Below, piece after piece: positions 20,126 to 32,320 of a stretch of 64,000 bases of DNA (its first letter is position 1; each line of letters starts with the position of its first letter). Under the pieces are notes generated by a model. The model searched no databases. It saw only the letters and a list, made by a program, of their open reading frames with translations, and was not told the origin of the DNA. The translations under genes were made by a program, and so were the position numbers. The DNA is taken from assembly GCA_026874595.1 (NCBI GenBank), contig CM049313.1:22936008-23000007 (forward strand), given 5' to 3'. The stretch comes from Sipunculus nudus (taxonomy: Eukaryota; Annelida; Sipuncula; Golfingiida; Sipunculidae).

Positions 20126-23100
20126 AATTTATTTAAGTCACGCATTCTGTTTGATATCTGTCTTAAAGGTACGTTGATTTTGTTAACCTTTTAATAATAA
20201 AACTTGAAATCAACATTATATTGAATGGCATAAGATATAATAATATCCGGCATATTATATATCAGAGTCTTTTTAACTATCGTATTTTGACGGTACAAAG
20301 GTGCATAAATTGGTTTCAAAACAAAACTTATAATCGACAATATAGCCATCCAAATTCCATGATATAACGGAGATTATCTTAAAACAACAGCTGCTGTTTT
20401 TATAACATTTTAGTTTGTTCGAAGGGCAATTAACACAGCATTTAAGTGGTCTTCATACATCGTCACTGGTATTATTTTGCATGAACACTTAGGGCTCAAA
20501 ATTGAGGCCATTATAACGGCTTGTGTCGGTATTTCTCATGGATGGTCGGTAAAATCTGCCTTGCCCTATTGTGTGAAAATTCTACTCTTTCGCAAGTCAG
20601 TGGGTACCATTTGAAATGTCATTTTACCCAAGTTCTTACCCAAAATCTATTATTATATCATCGTCGGCGTGACGCCGCAAGTGGGTCTTTTCCGGTTCAG
20701 GTTGAGACTCGCACAAGTTCACAAGTCAACATCTTTAATTACAAACACGGTCTCCCCAGAATAAATCAGGCTTCCAGTATTGACATAAAAGTATGAAAAA
20801 CAAACACGAGTTCAAGTAAAATTATCTGCCCTACTAACCCCCTACAGTCTGGTTATCAACTCCTGTACTTTCGAGCCATTAATGATTTTAGGGTTATGAA
20901 AATATAGTTAAAATTTGATAGTATCATGTGGCTCATGGAACGATCTCAGTGTTCCATCCAGGGCATTGAAATGTACAAACATGTCAGGACCTAGCTTGTA
21001 AGTTTCAGTGTCACAGCTGGTCTTGTATACGTGTACCGTCCGAGTTTGTAAGTTTCAGTGTCAGTTTCAGTGTCACAGCTTGTCGTGTTCAACTCTTCCT
21101 GCTTTGATGACTTGTTTTCCCATGTACACTTGAGGTTACGTTCGATTTGAGAACGGGAGGGAGTCAAATGCCAGAATCACAGCGGCAGCACAAGTGATGC
21201 TTGCTATTATCGAGTTATTTATAAACGTTATTTTTTTAAGGATTTGTGAGGAATGGCCAACCTATTTGGTCTGGTGCTTTACGTGATTTTGTAAAGATGC
21301 CAGTCCCCGTTACGGCAGTACTATCATCACTTCAGCTGAATTATATTGAAGAAAATCTCTCTAAATTACTTACATCAATGCAAGAGTCTTTCAATCGGTC
21401 CTAATATCAAATGTATGCTAGAATAGATTCACTGACGCAATAACTGATATCTGCTATAATAAATAAAAAGACTAAATGATGAATAAAGAAACCCCATTAA
21501 ATTGACATCTTACACTTATGAACAGCACATCTACCTACAACTAAGCTAAAAAATAATATTTTAAAGACAAATTAAATTATATGTATAACGTATAAAAGGA
21601 TATGACTTTAATTGTTGCAACACAGCCGAGCCGATAAACAGGCAGAAATCATGAAATAGAAAAATCGGAAGAAATGGTCTTCTTGATTTACTGAAAGCGT
21701 TCGACACAATAAACGATGACACACTACTGACAAAAAAAGTAACATACTGCAGGTGTTAGAATAAGAAAGTTCCTTTAATAAAAAAATGACCATTCGGTCG
21801 AATAAATTGATCAAGCCGCAAAATGCATGGCATGATAAATAAGAACATGTTCTTCCATAACTGTATGAATTGAAAATAATATAATAACACTGTTCTTTAA
21901 ACATTGAGAAAAAGACATCAAACTGAATGAAATTACAGGGTTTTTTGGGGTTTTTTTGGCGTTTCCATGTTTCTTTTAGGGCAAAGAGATATTTTTGAAG
22001 ATTTGGGATAAATCTTGTCCACGCTTTCATATTTTTTTTTATTTTTGCTTTATTTTTTAACACTTTCCTGTCATCTTCAACGCATATTCTGATCTTTAAA
22101 AAATCCTTAGTCTTCTTTATATGTGGTAAATGCTGATCATACAAGCTCTCACAGGGGCCGTATCCTAAAAAACAGAGGGAAAAGGTTGGGAAAGGCAAGA
22201 GAACAACCGATGAAAAGTCTCTTTGGCTGATCGGCCCGGGGCCACCACCTTTGTGGGCCGATGATTTCCAATGAGACAAACGTCAAACAGACTACGTGTT
22301 GATCCTTAACTTCGGTTGGAAAACAAAATCTCATCCTCATCAGAAATTCCGGGATTACGAAATCCAGCGCATTTGAATTTCCAGGTCCACGTGGAAAGGC
22401 TGAAAGCAACGTTAGTGGATTAACCAACTCACCTAGCAAGCAGTCTCGCCATACTCTGGACTCGCCATACCCACCTAGCAGCCCGACAAGGGATGACAGG
22501 ATTTTTAACATATGCAAGTATCAATTTGAGCTGATATTGGAGGCTTAATATTTAATGTTCTCCGTAGGTTTGGTATCCCAGCTCCATGCTCCCAGCGCAA
22601 TGCAGCATTGCAAATTGTTTAGATTCCTCTAAAATTAGTTATCACGAATCCTCTGAAAATTAGTAATAATGCAACAAGAATTTTACTAAATTCCTTAACG
22701 GACGTAACGTAGAGTGCTCAAAGTTCGTCAGTTTTTTACCTCACTGCAATTTTCGATAGGGCGTTATTGCAAACTTTGTGCACACGTCGCATTCCATGGT
22801 GTCATTTAAAAGTAAATTTCCTTAGGAATCAAAGTGTTGTTCAGAATTAAATATATTCTAGAATCTCAAGATAACAGAACTTAGTAACCAACACGAGGTC
22901 GCCGTTGACGGAAATAGGTAAGCCGTGTTCTTATATCGTCAGTTGAGGTGTCCTTATATCGTCAAGGGGTTCTTAAGTCCGAAATCAATTTTTATGCGGT
23001 GTCGAAAGTTCGTCATATTTAATATGACTACTTTACCACTGGTAAAGAATAACTCATAAAACAAAAATTGCATCACAAGAAACTTTATTCTGAAAGGAGT

Positions 23101-23930
23101 AAACTTCCCGATGTCTACCAATCCGCCTGACAGAAGGACTTAGCGTCGACACGACATCTACCAATTCGACCTCATACGTCGTTGGCAATATGATAAAAAA
23201 AAACATCTGAACGCCTTTTGCAATACTGCAGTCAAACGAAATCCGCAGCTGAACAAACATTACGATTAGCCACCTGAAAGAAACAGACGTATCGTTAAAA
23301 GTGTAAACTTGTTTTGCTAGCGTTTGCCTTACCTTCCATCCATGATGATCCAACAAGAAAATCTTAACAAATCAGAACATATATGTGGGAAACGGATATT
23401 TCTCATAACACATTGGATTGTACAGGAAATATAATTTAAAACAACAACGTTGCATTACTGTACATAAACAGCTTTATATTGTTATCGTATAGTTTATTGT
23501 TCATAGTTATCATATATATGTAACAGTCATACAAAAACTACAGCATCATCGTATTACATACTGAATAGTGAAGCACGGTAAAATAGAACAAGAAGAAAAC
23601 AGGAAGGTGGTAACATTCCTTATTAGTTATAAACGAACCAGCGATTGTTAATGTGTAATGTTGAACAGCAAATGGTATCTTAACTAATATGTTTAATCAC
23701 AACCGCCGGATGAAATTCGGTCCCATATTTCACTTTGAGAAAGGTTCCAGGAGGGAATCTTTCAGGGATTAACAAGAAAATAGTAACTTTATATTGCATT
23801 TTGTCATTTATATTGCATTTTGTGTAATGACATGTACCAACTGCAAATTGATAACATGCAATTAACTGAATATTACAAAATAAATTCCCAATGAGAGCAA
23901 CCAAAAGAATTTACAGATATAAAACATTCT
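20126..23930. other. Long region without recognised gene
   Basis: Mostly AT-rich. A GTTTCAGTGTCA-type short repeat occurs at about 21000-21080. A minus-strand open frame of 223 codons (21608-22279) has no recognisable motif and biased, low-complexity composition. A Ser/Pro-rich plus-strand open frame (about 22306-22548) without a start Met is noted in the findings. Nothing here is firm enough to call a gene. Confidence 0.45.
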
Positions 23931-23937
23931 GATACTT

Positions 23938-24432
23938 AAAGGGGCTAATCACCTATAAAGCATGTTGAATTCACAAGAACAATAGTTTCTTCCTTTTAAA
24001 ATAAATTTATACCTTCCAAAATATTGCCCTGAAACCATTAGCTTATTCCTGTAACCGAGTGGTAAAGACAGTGGACCGGGCGCGATCACAGGTGTCTATA
24101 TCAACAGCGCGTGTGTCGCCCGATAACAAAACATGTCAAACAGGAGATGCTCTGATTAACTTGGCAAAAAAATGTAATACATGATCCTGCTGGCTGAAAA
24201 ATCGCATGTTGCGGCTCACTATTGGGCATCCGGTTACATAGCCTTCTTATTGTAAACAGACTCACGTGCACTATGTTTACCAACACATAGCTATAACAAG
24301 ATGTTCAACAGCCGTATGTGAAATACTGAGACTTTGTGGTGGTTTGGACATTTTTTTATATAAAGTAAAACTGAACTGAAAGTGACTGTGTGAAATAATA
24401 GGTATAATATTGCTCCTGATTATGTACCTTTA
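23938..24432. repeat. MITE-like dispersed repeat, copy 1
   Basis: Collinear over ~490 bp with 42868-43332. Shared landmarks include AATCACCTATAAAGCATGTT at the left, ACTGGCTGAAA-type sequence in the middle and CTGATTATGT(A/C)CCTTAA at the right. The ends are imperfect inverted repeats of about 16 bp (AAAGGGGC-AATCA against the complement of TGATTATG-CCTTT). There is no ORF, so this looks like a non-autonomous DNA element. Confidence 0.6.
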
Positions 24433-25395
24433 AACATTTGTAAATGCGGTGATCTTTAACAATGAAAAATACACCTTTGCCTCCATCTCTGTATTCTACT
24501 GTACATCTCTCCTGTGATTTGCTTTCATATCTGTATCCTGCTGTTCAAATCTGCCTTTGTTTGCTTCCGTCTTCTAACACTGCAACACGTTCCCTCGTTG
24601 GCGTTGCTCCATTTCTTCCACCCCAGGCACACTTTTGGTTTTGTCTGTTTCCAACTTTGTCTCCTAATGCTCAGTTACGGTTAGAGCTGCTGCACCTTCC
24701 TGCAAGAGCAACAACGGCCGTTCTTTAGATGCTACGCTCTTTACACAGCGCTTTACCTATAGGGCTTCTTCCTATATTGTAAGGCGCTGTTTGTTATGAC
24801 CTCGTATCCTGAATTGCAACACCAGAGGGGAGCACTGTATTTTTGTCCAATCAGATGAGACCTTGTGCTGGAAGACAAAGCCAAGCGATGAATACACGGA
24901 GCCAATCATATTAATTTCTTTTTGAGTGACAGCTCATCCCCCAGCGTAACCGTCTGAACAGGCCACAGGCTCAGAGAGAATTACCCCTGACCTGGTTTGC
25001 TTAGGGCCTTGGGCACATAGGATGCTCGGCCGGTGAGCTGTAATTCAAACGAAACGTGACAACAAAGGCTGCGTGCACACCTCGCTGGCTGGTTTCAGTT
25101 CTGCAGACAACAGGTACATGGCTACGCTAACACAGTCATAATGTCATAATCGAATCGGTCGATGATGCGAGAATGCAGAGGGAGCAATTTAAATTCGACC
25201 GGAAACTGATCAAGAGGCGCTTGAAGCGCGGCAATGGGCGGAGCCAGGATGCCTGTCGAGTGTTTGTTTATTGGCATCTGATTGGCTGCTTGTCACATCG
25301 TACGCACGTTTATTTCAGTGGACAACAAACCGCCATCTGGTGTCTAAATATATCATAAACGGTCAAAGCTGGCAGCGTGAAAATCAGTTGCTTCT
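24433..25395. other. Non-coding region with CCAAT and GC-box-like motifs
   Basis: Between about 24840 and 25260 there are CCAATCAG, CCAATCAT and GGGCGGAG motifs in less AT-rich sequence. This resembles promoter composition, but no gene start can be tied to it. Confidence 0.3.
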
Positions 25396-26250
25396 TTAGA
25401 AGCGCAAGATTTCCGCTGCCTCGGGAGCGTATTTAGATGCATGAACCAGAAAGTTCTTCTCGAACCATTCAGCATATATTTCCGGGTCAATGAAACCGGT
25501 TTCTGAAGGGCTACAAGTTGCATTTGGTGGACTCCCTTTCGTAGCGCCTTCCGTATGGCAGTCCCTTACTGGAGATGATGAGCGGAGGGATAAATTGCCT
25601 GCCCCCCCCCCCCCCCCCACTGATGCAACACAGAACTGATATGTGCTGGCTTGTACCATGTGCTAGTGTGTGGTAATGCTTATTTCTAACAGGGATTAGC
25701 ACCCTTTCTGACAACTTGTTTAAGAATATTGCAGCCTCATCGCAGTTGTATATCTGTGTCGGTTGTTCCATTAAATTGTTTTTCTCAAAGAGTGAGTGTA
25801 ACACCCTAAAGGAGTCTGCTATTATTTCAGTAGTGTGGCATTTGAAACACGACCTCGGTCAACCGATTCTGACCTGAGTGAAAGTTCAGGGTGTCGTTTC
25901 TTAAAACCTCGCCACCATTTTAGTGAAAGACCAGTTTCTCTGAAGCAATCATATCCTGCTTGAAGGGCTATTGTCCATGCTAACCCGATAACCTGGGTTC
26001 TTTTTATCGGAAACCGATGATTAGCCATGTATGAAATGTACCTAGTCAGGGCTGCTTCGTGTTGTTCCCCGAGTACAACAGGCCTTCCCATTTTTCCATC
26101 TACAGAAACCCGGCCAGATACTCTGTCGCTGACCGTCATTCTAGGAACACCATATTCTTTGCGGCAGATGACACTGATACACCGTTTTTTTGTCACAGAC
26201 TCAAAGGCCCTTTTCATATCGGCTTCTGCCCATGATCTTCTGGACGCCAT
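25396..26250 (-). pseudogene. pogo/Tigger-type transposase remnant
   Basis: The frame begins with MASRRSWAEADMKRAFESVT at 26250, a psq-like helix-turn-helix typical of pogo-type transposases. A CENP-B-type HTH follows (VLGEQHEAALTRYISYMANH) and WWRGFKKRHPELSLR. After a stop near 25824 another frame has YNCDEAAIFLNK, which contains the first catalytic Asp, then a segment ending APEAAEILRF. A run of 17 C at about 25602-25618 causes a frameshift. The second and third catalytic Asp are missing because the copy ends at 25396. A TATTTACAG acceptor-like site lies just before the start. It would have cut and pasted DNA; this copy is dead. Confidence 0.85.
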
Positions 26251-26279
26251 TTCCTGTAAATACCAATATTTTGTTTAAA

Positions 26280-27395
26280 AAAATAAAAATGGATTGATAA
26301 ACTGGGACGCTTTTCCAATAGGCCGGCATACGGTGCATAGGCGGCTGTTGCATCAGACAAATGCTTTACATCCCCTTATCCGGGGGCCTTTTTTTTATTT
26401 CGACCTGAATTTAGCTCAAATGTTTATGAAACACCGAGTGTTAGCAACAGAACGAAATCAATTTTATCATGTGAACCATGAAGGTATTTTCCATTTTAGC
26501 CATCCATGTTGTTATGTATGTTGCGGGTTTATCACACCATTCATATCAAGCATGGCTGTATCAGTAACTATCTGTTATATTTAAAAAAAGCTTGCGCATA
26601 AAAATTCGGTCCATAGGTAAATAGGTTTCTAATTTTTTTGCCCGCAAGTTATGACGATGAAGGATTCTGTAGGCAAAATTTAGAAGGTCATACACAGGAC
26701 ACGATCGAACAACCAACACCTCGCTCCATACCGTAATGTCGGACCATAGGAAAAGCGGGCTGTTGCTGTGAAACATGTTAAAAAGGAAGGGAATTTCATT
26801 GCTAATGCCAAGGATTTATTTTTCAGAAACCTTGAATCCAAAAACTCTGCATACTTTGACCCACTGGTGGTTTCTCATCATCTCAAGCCTTTTATCGGTA
26901 ATACTACGAACCACTAAAACACACTTATTTTAGTGGTAGCTGTATTAATTTATATCATTTTAATACCGACTAAACGTGCAAAAGAGTTGCATTATATACT
27001 TTGTGATGACGATATTTGGACACCTCTGACGAATAAAGGACCATTTCGGCAGTAAGGTGACTTATATCCGTCACAACTCACTTTTTTTAGACCTTATATC
27101 GGCACTTATTATACGTGTCCATAGGAAATAAATAATGCCTTGTCCCTTTCAAAGTCGACTCAATTACAGGACCATGACCTCTGCTGAACGCCTTGTTGCT
27201 CAGATAGCATAGTTCGGTGTATAATTTCAAAAGATATTCCACCGTGTACAGAGGTACGTGCACACTGTGGAGTGTAAAAATACGACCTTAAGCAGAGGTA
27301 CCTAACTTTCACAACATATTTTTATACACAATAAACATTTTTTATGACTTATCTTGCTTGAAATATGCAGAGCCAACTAACCTGGATCGAACGGT
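26280..27395. other. Region without recognised gene
   Basis: AT-rich sequence with no domain, repeat boundary or splice pattern that I can support. Confidence 0.45.
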
Positions 27396-27399
27396 GTGC

Positions 27400-27495
27400 C
27401 CGCACCCGCCCCGCAAAGTTTTCATTCAGCCCGCACCCGCCCTGCCCCGCACATTTATCAAACTCAAGCCCGCAATAAGCCCGCAATTTTTATAA
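27400..27495. repeat. GC-rich CCCGCACCCGCC repeats at the 3' side of a hAT relic
   Basis: Motifs GCCCGCACCCGCC, GCCCGCACCCGCCC and repeated AGCCCGCAAT occur within 95 bp in otherwise AT-rich DNA. They lie about 200 bp past the hAT stop codon. hAT elements often have subterminal repeats of this kind where transposase binds, so I read them as the element's subterminal region. Confidence 0.45.
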
Positions 27496-27690
27496 AGTAA
27501 CATGAAATAAAAAAAGTCGCACAAAAATTACTATTTATTAATAACAATATGCACAAAAGAACAGTTTAACAAAAGTCATATATATATATACATGTCTGTT
27601 CATCAAAATAGAACTCCATCACCACTAGTCACAAAATGTACAACACCAGAAGTCACACAAAAACCATATATAACAAAAGTAAAATGCAAA

Positions 27691-27902
27691 TCACTGAGTT
27701 GTTGTCAAACTGTTGTTGAGCATCAGGATGTCATCGACGGCTGTGCTGCTTAGAGCGGTCCTCCTCTGAGTGATGACCTGGCCTGCCACACTGAAGTTTC
27801 TTTCCGATGCCGCGCTTGTAGCCATGATGCATAGAACATCCCTTGCCACAGTGGATAGTCTTGGATACTCCTCTGTGTGCTGTCTCCACCATACAAGGGG
27901 AT
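27691..27902 (-). pseudogene. hAT transposase C-terminal exon (dimerisation domain)
   Basis: The minus strand encodes PLVWWRQHTEEYPRLSTVAR, then ATSAASERNFSVAGQVIT and RRTALSSTAVDDILMLNNSL before a TGA at 27691. This is the hATC dimerisation domain, with the conserved WW, SERxFS and AG residues. The 5' edge has a strong acceptor: a poly-T tract then TTTACTTTCAG. Splicing to the exon ending at 28086 completes an Asn codon and gives NPLVWW, the usual start of this domain. No intact N-terminal BED or RNase H-like part was found, so it is a fragment, either of an element or of a ZBED-like host gene. Confidence 0.8.
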
Positions 27903-28085
27903 CTGAAAGTAAACAAAAAAAAAAAAAACTGGTATTAAAAAATATATATACTTATATAGTGTAGTATCACCTGAGGTTAGATCAACCTATTTCTTCAGCC
28001 TGGTAAATTAAAAATTATAATATTCATAAAAAGATACAGTGGATCACCTGAATTTTCTTGTGTTTAAAAGATATTTATAAGTCAC

Positions 28086-28190
28086 TTTGTGTTTCGGAAG
28101 TGATCCTTGCAGTTCTGTATTTTGCCACCTCATCTTCAACTGACTCTTCCTCATCGTCGTCATCAAAGCTGCTGTACTTTTGACAGTATA
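28086..28190 (-). pseudogene. Upstream hAT exon, acidic segment
   Basis: The minus strand encodes FDDDDEEESVEDEVAKYRTA and ends ...ETQ plus one base at a GTGACT donor (28085-28080). Acidic residues followed by a short helix and then NPLxWW is the usual arrangement just before the hATC domain. The junction with 27902 is in phase. Its 5' boundary is uncertain. Confidence 0.55.
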
Positions 28191-28199
28191 TATTTCATC

Positions 28200-29560
28200 T
28201 ACCTGGACTCATTAATTCTCATATAATTATCCTGAATTATAGCTTTCAGGCAAGTGACCGCCGGAATTTCTACAAATTTTCCCCAACTTCCCCAACGTAT
28301 CCTTCCAAGCCTATTGCTCGGGTATATTTTAATGTTAATTCCATTACTGAAAGCTGTATTTATCTGTCTATTTATTGCTCAACTTTCTGATTCATAAATT
28401 AATTGAATGATTCTTCCCTTTTTTAAATGTTTGAGCAAACACCTGTCTACGCCTGTTAGTCATTGTTCTTAGGAGAATTGTATAACATACAGTTTATTAA
28501 AATACTGTACTACCTTAAAACATCTAAAAGCTTAAAGGCTTTATCAGCAATAATAGAAGGAGAAGCTGAAAGAGAACACAAGTCATTGATATATTATCAG
28601 TTGATCTAGGTAAAAATATCTTTATTTTTCAAACGATGAAAATATCTCATCGGACACTTGTTTCTCCTAATTGAATGCCTTCCTGCATGTGACCGTCGGA
28701 AGTTTCTGACTTTTTTCCAAACTTCCTTCTCTCTTTTTTGGAAAGAGTTGTTACAATTTCCTGGTGTGTCCTGTCCATACAGGAATATGTTTTTTGAACA
28801 TAGAAATGGCTGAGCCTCCAGATAGGTGGTCTGGAGTGAACTTAGGTGGTCTGGAGTGAACTTAGTATTTAAAGGACAAGAGGGTCGAGTTCGGTACATA
28901 GCTGGAAAAGAATGCGACTCACTTGTTACATTTTTTATCTTAAACAAAATTATATACTTAGATAATAAAAGTAGTAGCTGATACTACTTAAAGTAAATTA
29001 CTAAAAGTAAATTATGGATTATTTAAAAGTTGGTCGATTTATTTGAATGTTCTAAGCTGTGCATTCTTCAGTGCCTGTTGCTCAGGTTTATTTTTATGTT
29101 TAATCAATCAAATATAACTGTCCATGAATTTGCTTTTTATGATACTAAAACTTCAAATCCATAAATTTCTTTTTTCAATTTCCCAGATGCAGCTCTCTAA
29201 GCAATACAATCTGTTTTAATTTTGTTTCTCTCTTTATTTTTACAAAGTTATGGCCATTTAAAGGTTTTCAGGAAAATGTGCCCCGGGAGAAACACCTGTC
29301 CTGAAATGTCCAAATTTGTTCTTGCCAGTTTTGTGGTTTCCATATTATGAAATTTAATGTATAATATATTACAATTTATCTTTTATCCCATGTAACTTTC
29401 TTAACATTTCATAATAATGTTAAAATTTATATATAATTTATCTTCAATTTTTTTAATGGTCAAGTTAAAAAAAAATAATAAAAAAAAATGTCAGGACTTA
29501 GTCAAATATGGGCGGTAGCCCTTGAAATAAGGCATTTTTCGCAGATTTCAGATGTCTTTG
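28200..29560. other. AT-rich region with a diverged internal duplication
   Basis: Related segments occur at about 28248-28310 and 28680-28740 (GTGACCGCCGGAA...TTTCC and GTGACCGTCGGAA...TTTCC). CTATTGCTCGGG / CTGTTGCTCAGG segments lie at about 28312 and 29081. I see no gene. Confidence 0.4.
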
Positions 29561-29564
29561 TACT

Positions 29565-29880
29565 GTTTTTCCCGCGCTTTCGCGGGACGGGGGACATTGA
29601 TTTGGGTTTGTCTATCTGTCCCTCTGTCTGCCTGTCTGTTCGTCCGTCAGGTTCGTTATCGTGCGATAACTTTCCTAAATATTATTTGATTTCATTCAAT
29701 TTTGGATCAATGATTGCTCTCATGCTTACCTTGGGTGGGATTTGTTTTGGAGTTTCTGAAAAAAATTCTCTCCAACTCAAAAACAAAATTATCAAATTTG
29801 GGTCCAATTTCTCAATTTTAGTTTTTATGTTCGCCTGCAGATGTCTCCGCAGTCATATTAGATCTGTTTAATTATTCATT
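29565..29880. repeat. Dispersed repeat R1 (GGGGACATTGATTTG...CTAAATATTATTTGATTTC)
   Basis: Begins with CGCGGGACGGGGGACATTGA and GTC-rich sequence, then TTTCCTAAATATTATTTGAT and TGATTGCTCTCA. The same two halves reappear separated by 4.5 kb at 36478-36520 and 40988-41240. Confidence 0.6.
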
Positions 29881-32318
29881 AATTCCACGAATTAGATTGT
29901 TAGCATTTGAGAGAGGTGGATAATTCTTTCAAATTCTATAACAGCTATGAAATGTTCATTAGGACAATATATATTGTCAAATTCATAATATCAATAGTAA
30001 AAAATTATTTGGTGTCTAAATTGGAGGAGCTTCTAATTTGGCAAAAGCTTCAGTTTTAGAGGTTCGGTGAGGGGGAATCAGAGGCAACTATGGCAAACCA
30101 CGCGAAATATTACACCTAAGAGGTGTAAGGGAATGCATGCATTCATATATGAAGAGTTACCATCCACCTCATGAAATCGAAAGGTGCAAATCATTTTTAA
30201 TGAAACAATAATATACAAAGAAGAAGAAAATAAAAGGTTGGCTCCAGAAATCTTATAAATATAAAACATCAAAGTAAAAAATTACTGTGGCCACAAATCT
30301 GTGAAAGCAAATCATGAGGCTATACAATAACTTAAATGGCACTGGATGTGTTGAAACATAAGTAGCTGCTGACTTTCGGCTGGGCCTCCTGAAAAAGAAA
30401 AGAAAAAAAATGGTTCAGTTTCTTTTCAACTTAAAACCTTGATTTTTATAAGTACATCATTATTTTATAGCACAATATGCAGATTTTCAATAGGGTCCTG
30501 GGTCCAGTGAACATTTCAATTGTATTCACATGAAAGGCAAATTGACTACACTCATCCTTTATGGACCCGACTCGGCAAACTCGCCATGAGGTAGTGGCAA
30601 CGCCATGTCCCTCAGCATTGCATAGCAGTGAGAGAGCAACTACCGTTGCATATGGAACACATATAGAATAAAAATGTAAAATACTGAACATTGTTACGTG
30701 GTGACATAAAAGCGGACCGAACTGTGTCGCTAGTGTTACAGATGTCTCTTGTATTTTGTCAAAGGGCAGACCAGGGCAGCCAACAAAATACACCTTAGTG
30801 CTACACAGAAGCCCCAGCTGAATGCTAACTGGCACATTGACCCTTTGTCAATCACTTGAGGCCCTGTTAAAAAATGAATGGCCATAAATATGACAAAACA
30901 ACCGTGACATTGGAAATAATATAAGATTACTGATTCCAACATTGCTAGTACTTATTATAGTCTTTGATGATAATAATATTTTTATGTTGCATGTTAGAAG
31001 TATATATACGACAATTGCACTGCCAGCAGGGTAGTAATGATTTTATATTTGGACGTAGGAGAAAGTAATAAATTATATCTAGTATGTATTTATCATACAT
31101 ACCAGATATAATTTATCAAGTTGTATTTATAATGATCAAAATGATCTTACACCACCCACACCTGAAAATTTCTTCGTCTGGCTTTGTAGTATCCCTAACC
31201 GGCCGGCATGTGGACTGTTGACATCGTGGACAGTCAGGCACGTGGACTGTTGATATCCTTGACATTCGAAGCATCTCTAATCAGGTGTTTGGAGGCAATT
31301 GTTTGGCTCGATTATTTGAAAAGTTGCGATGGATATACTGCTGTTTTTTCCGTCACTACATGTCTACCACATAATTATCAACAAGATTCCTGAAGATAGC
31401 GCAAGGATATGCAATCTTTACATTACTCCTTTCATTATTGTATTTTCAATAACTTTTTTAATAACAATATTTCAGCTTTAACAACTACGCCGACAAGACG
31501 GGAGCACAGTCATCCTTTCTGTACCTTCAAACTAAATTTTATGAACTTACACAGGTTATACCAGCTGAGGGAGCAGGCAAAGAATAATTCATTGATCATG
31601 GTATATACTGCTCATCCTTCTATGAATCCTCTTTGCTGCTTTCTACGCGTCGCTCCTTCTGTTCCAGTGCGACACCGCAGTGGATTAGAAAAATTAGGCT
31701 TAATAATTAACATTTGTCTGACTAGATGTTTCAAGTGACATGTCATGGAAAATTTTAAAACAATGTACTATTAATAGTATTATTATATAATTATAATTTT
31801 TTTAATAGTTTTATGCCATTTACTGGTACTAGCTCACGAGTACGAGTGCGTTAATTTTTCTATCAAGGTTGGGGGGGGGGGGGGGATGACTTGCACACAA
31901 AAACACAAACATATTTCAATTAATTATAAAGTTTTAGGAAATAAGGTATTAATAATACCTTAAAATAAATAAAACATAATAATATTATGTTTCCGGTATC
32001 AGATGATTCGATGTGCCGGGTTAATGTATATATTTCATAGTAAACTCATAAATGGTACCAAAGTCTATAAATATATTTTTGTAAATGTTTTCCTTTGCAA
32101 CATATAAGTATTATTGACCATCCTCCCCTTGCCAAAAATTAAGTGGGGGGATATATATATTAGATCCCTACCCCCCCCCCCCCCCCGCCCTCCCGGCGCC
32201 ATCCCCCCTAAATTGACGCCCCTGTTCTATGAAGTATGATGTTAAATGTAAAAGTCTAAGATTCTAGAAATTCATTTTTCAATGAAGGCTGTTAATTTTT
32301 ATTTTAATTCATATCGAT
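29881..32318. other. Region without recognised gene
   Basis: AT-rich, with a G homopolymer near 31869-31885 and a C homopolymer near 32168-32187. A minus-strand open frame of 129 codons (30446-30835) overlaps another in a different frame. Neither has motifs I recognise, and I do not call either a gene. Confidence 0.4.
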
Positions 32319-32320
32319 TA

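Noticed and set aside
21608-22279. A 223-residue minus-strand protein
   Set aside because: No domain, biased composition from poly-A/T tracts and no splice or promoter support. Likely a chance open frame.
29488-29871. A 127-residue plus-strand protein
   Set aside because: Falls inside dispersed repeat R1 and includes its GTCTGTCC-rich tract (LSICPSVCLSVRPSG).
30446-30835. A 129-residue minus-strand protein
   Set aside because: Overlaps another open frame and shows no motif I can name.
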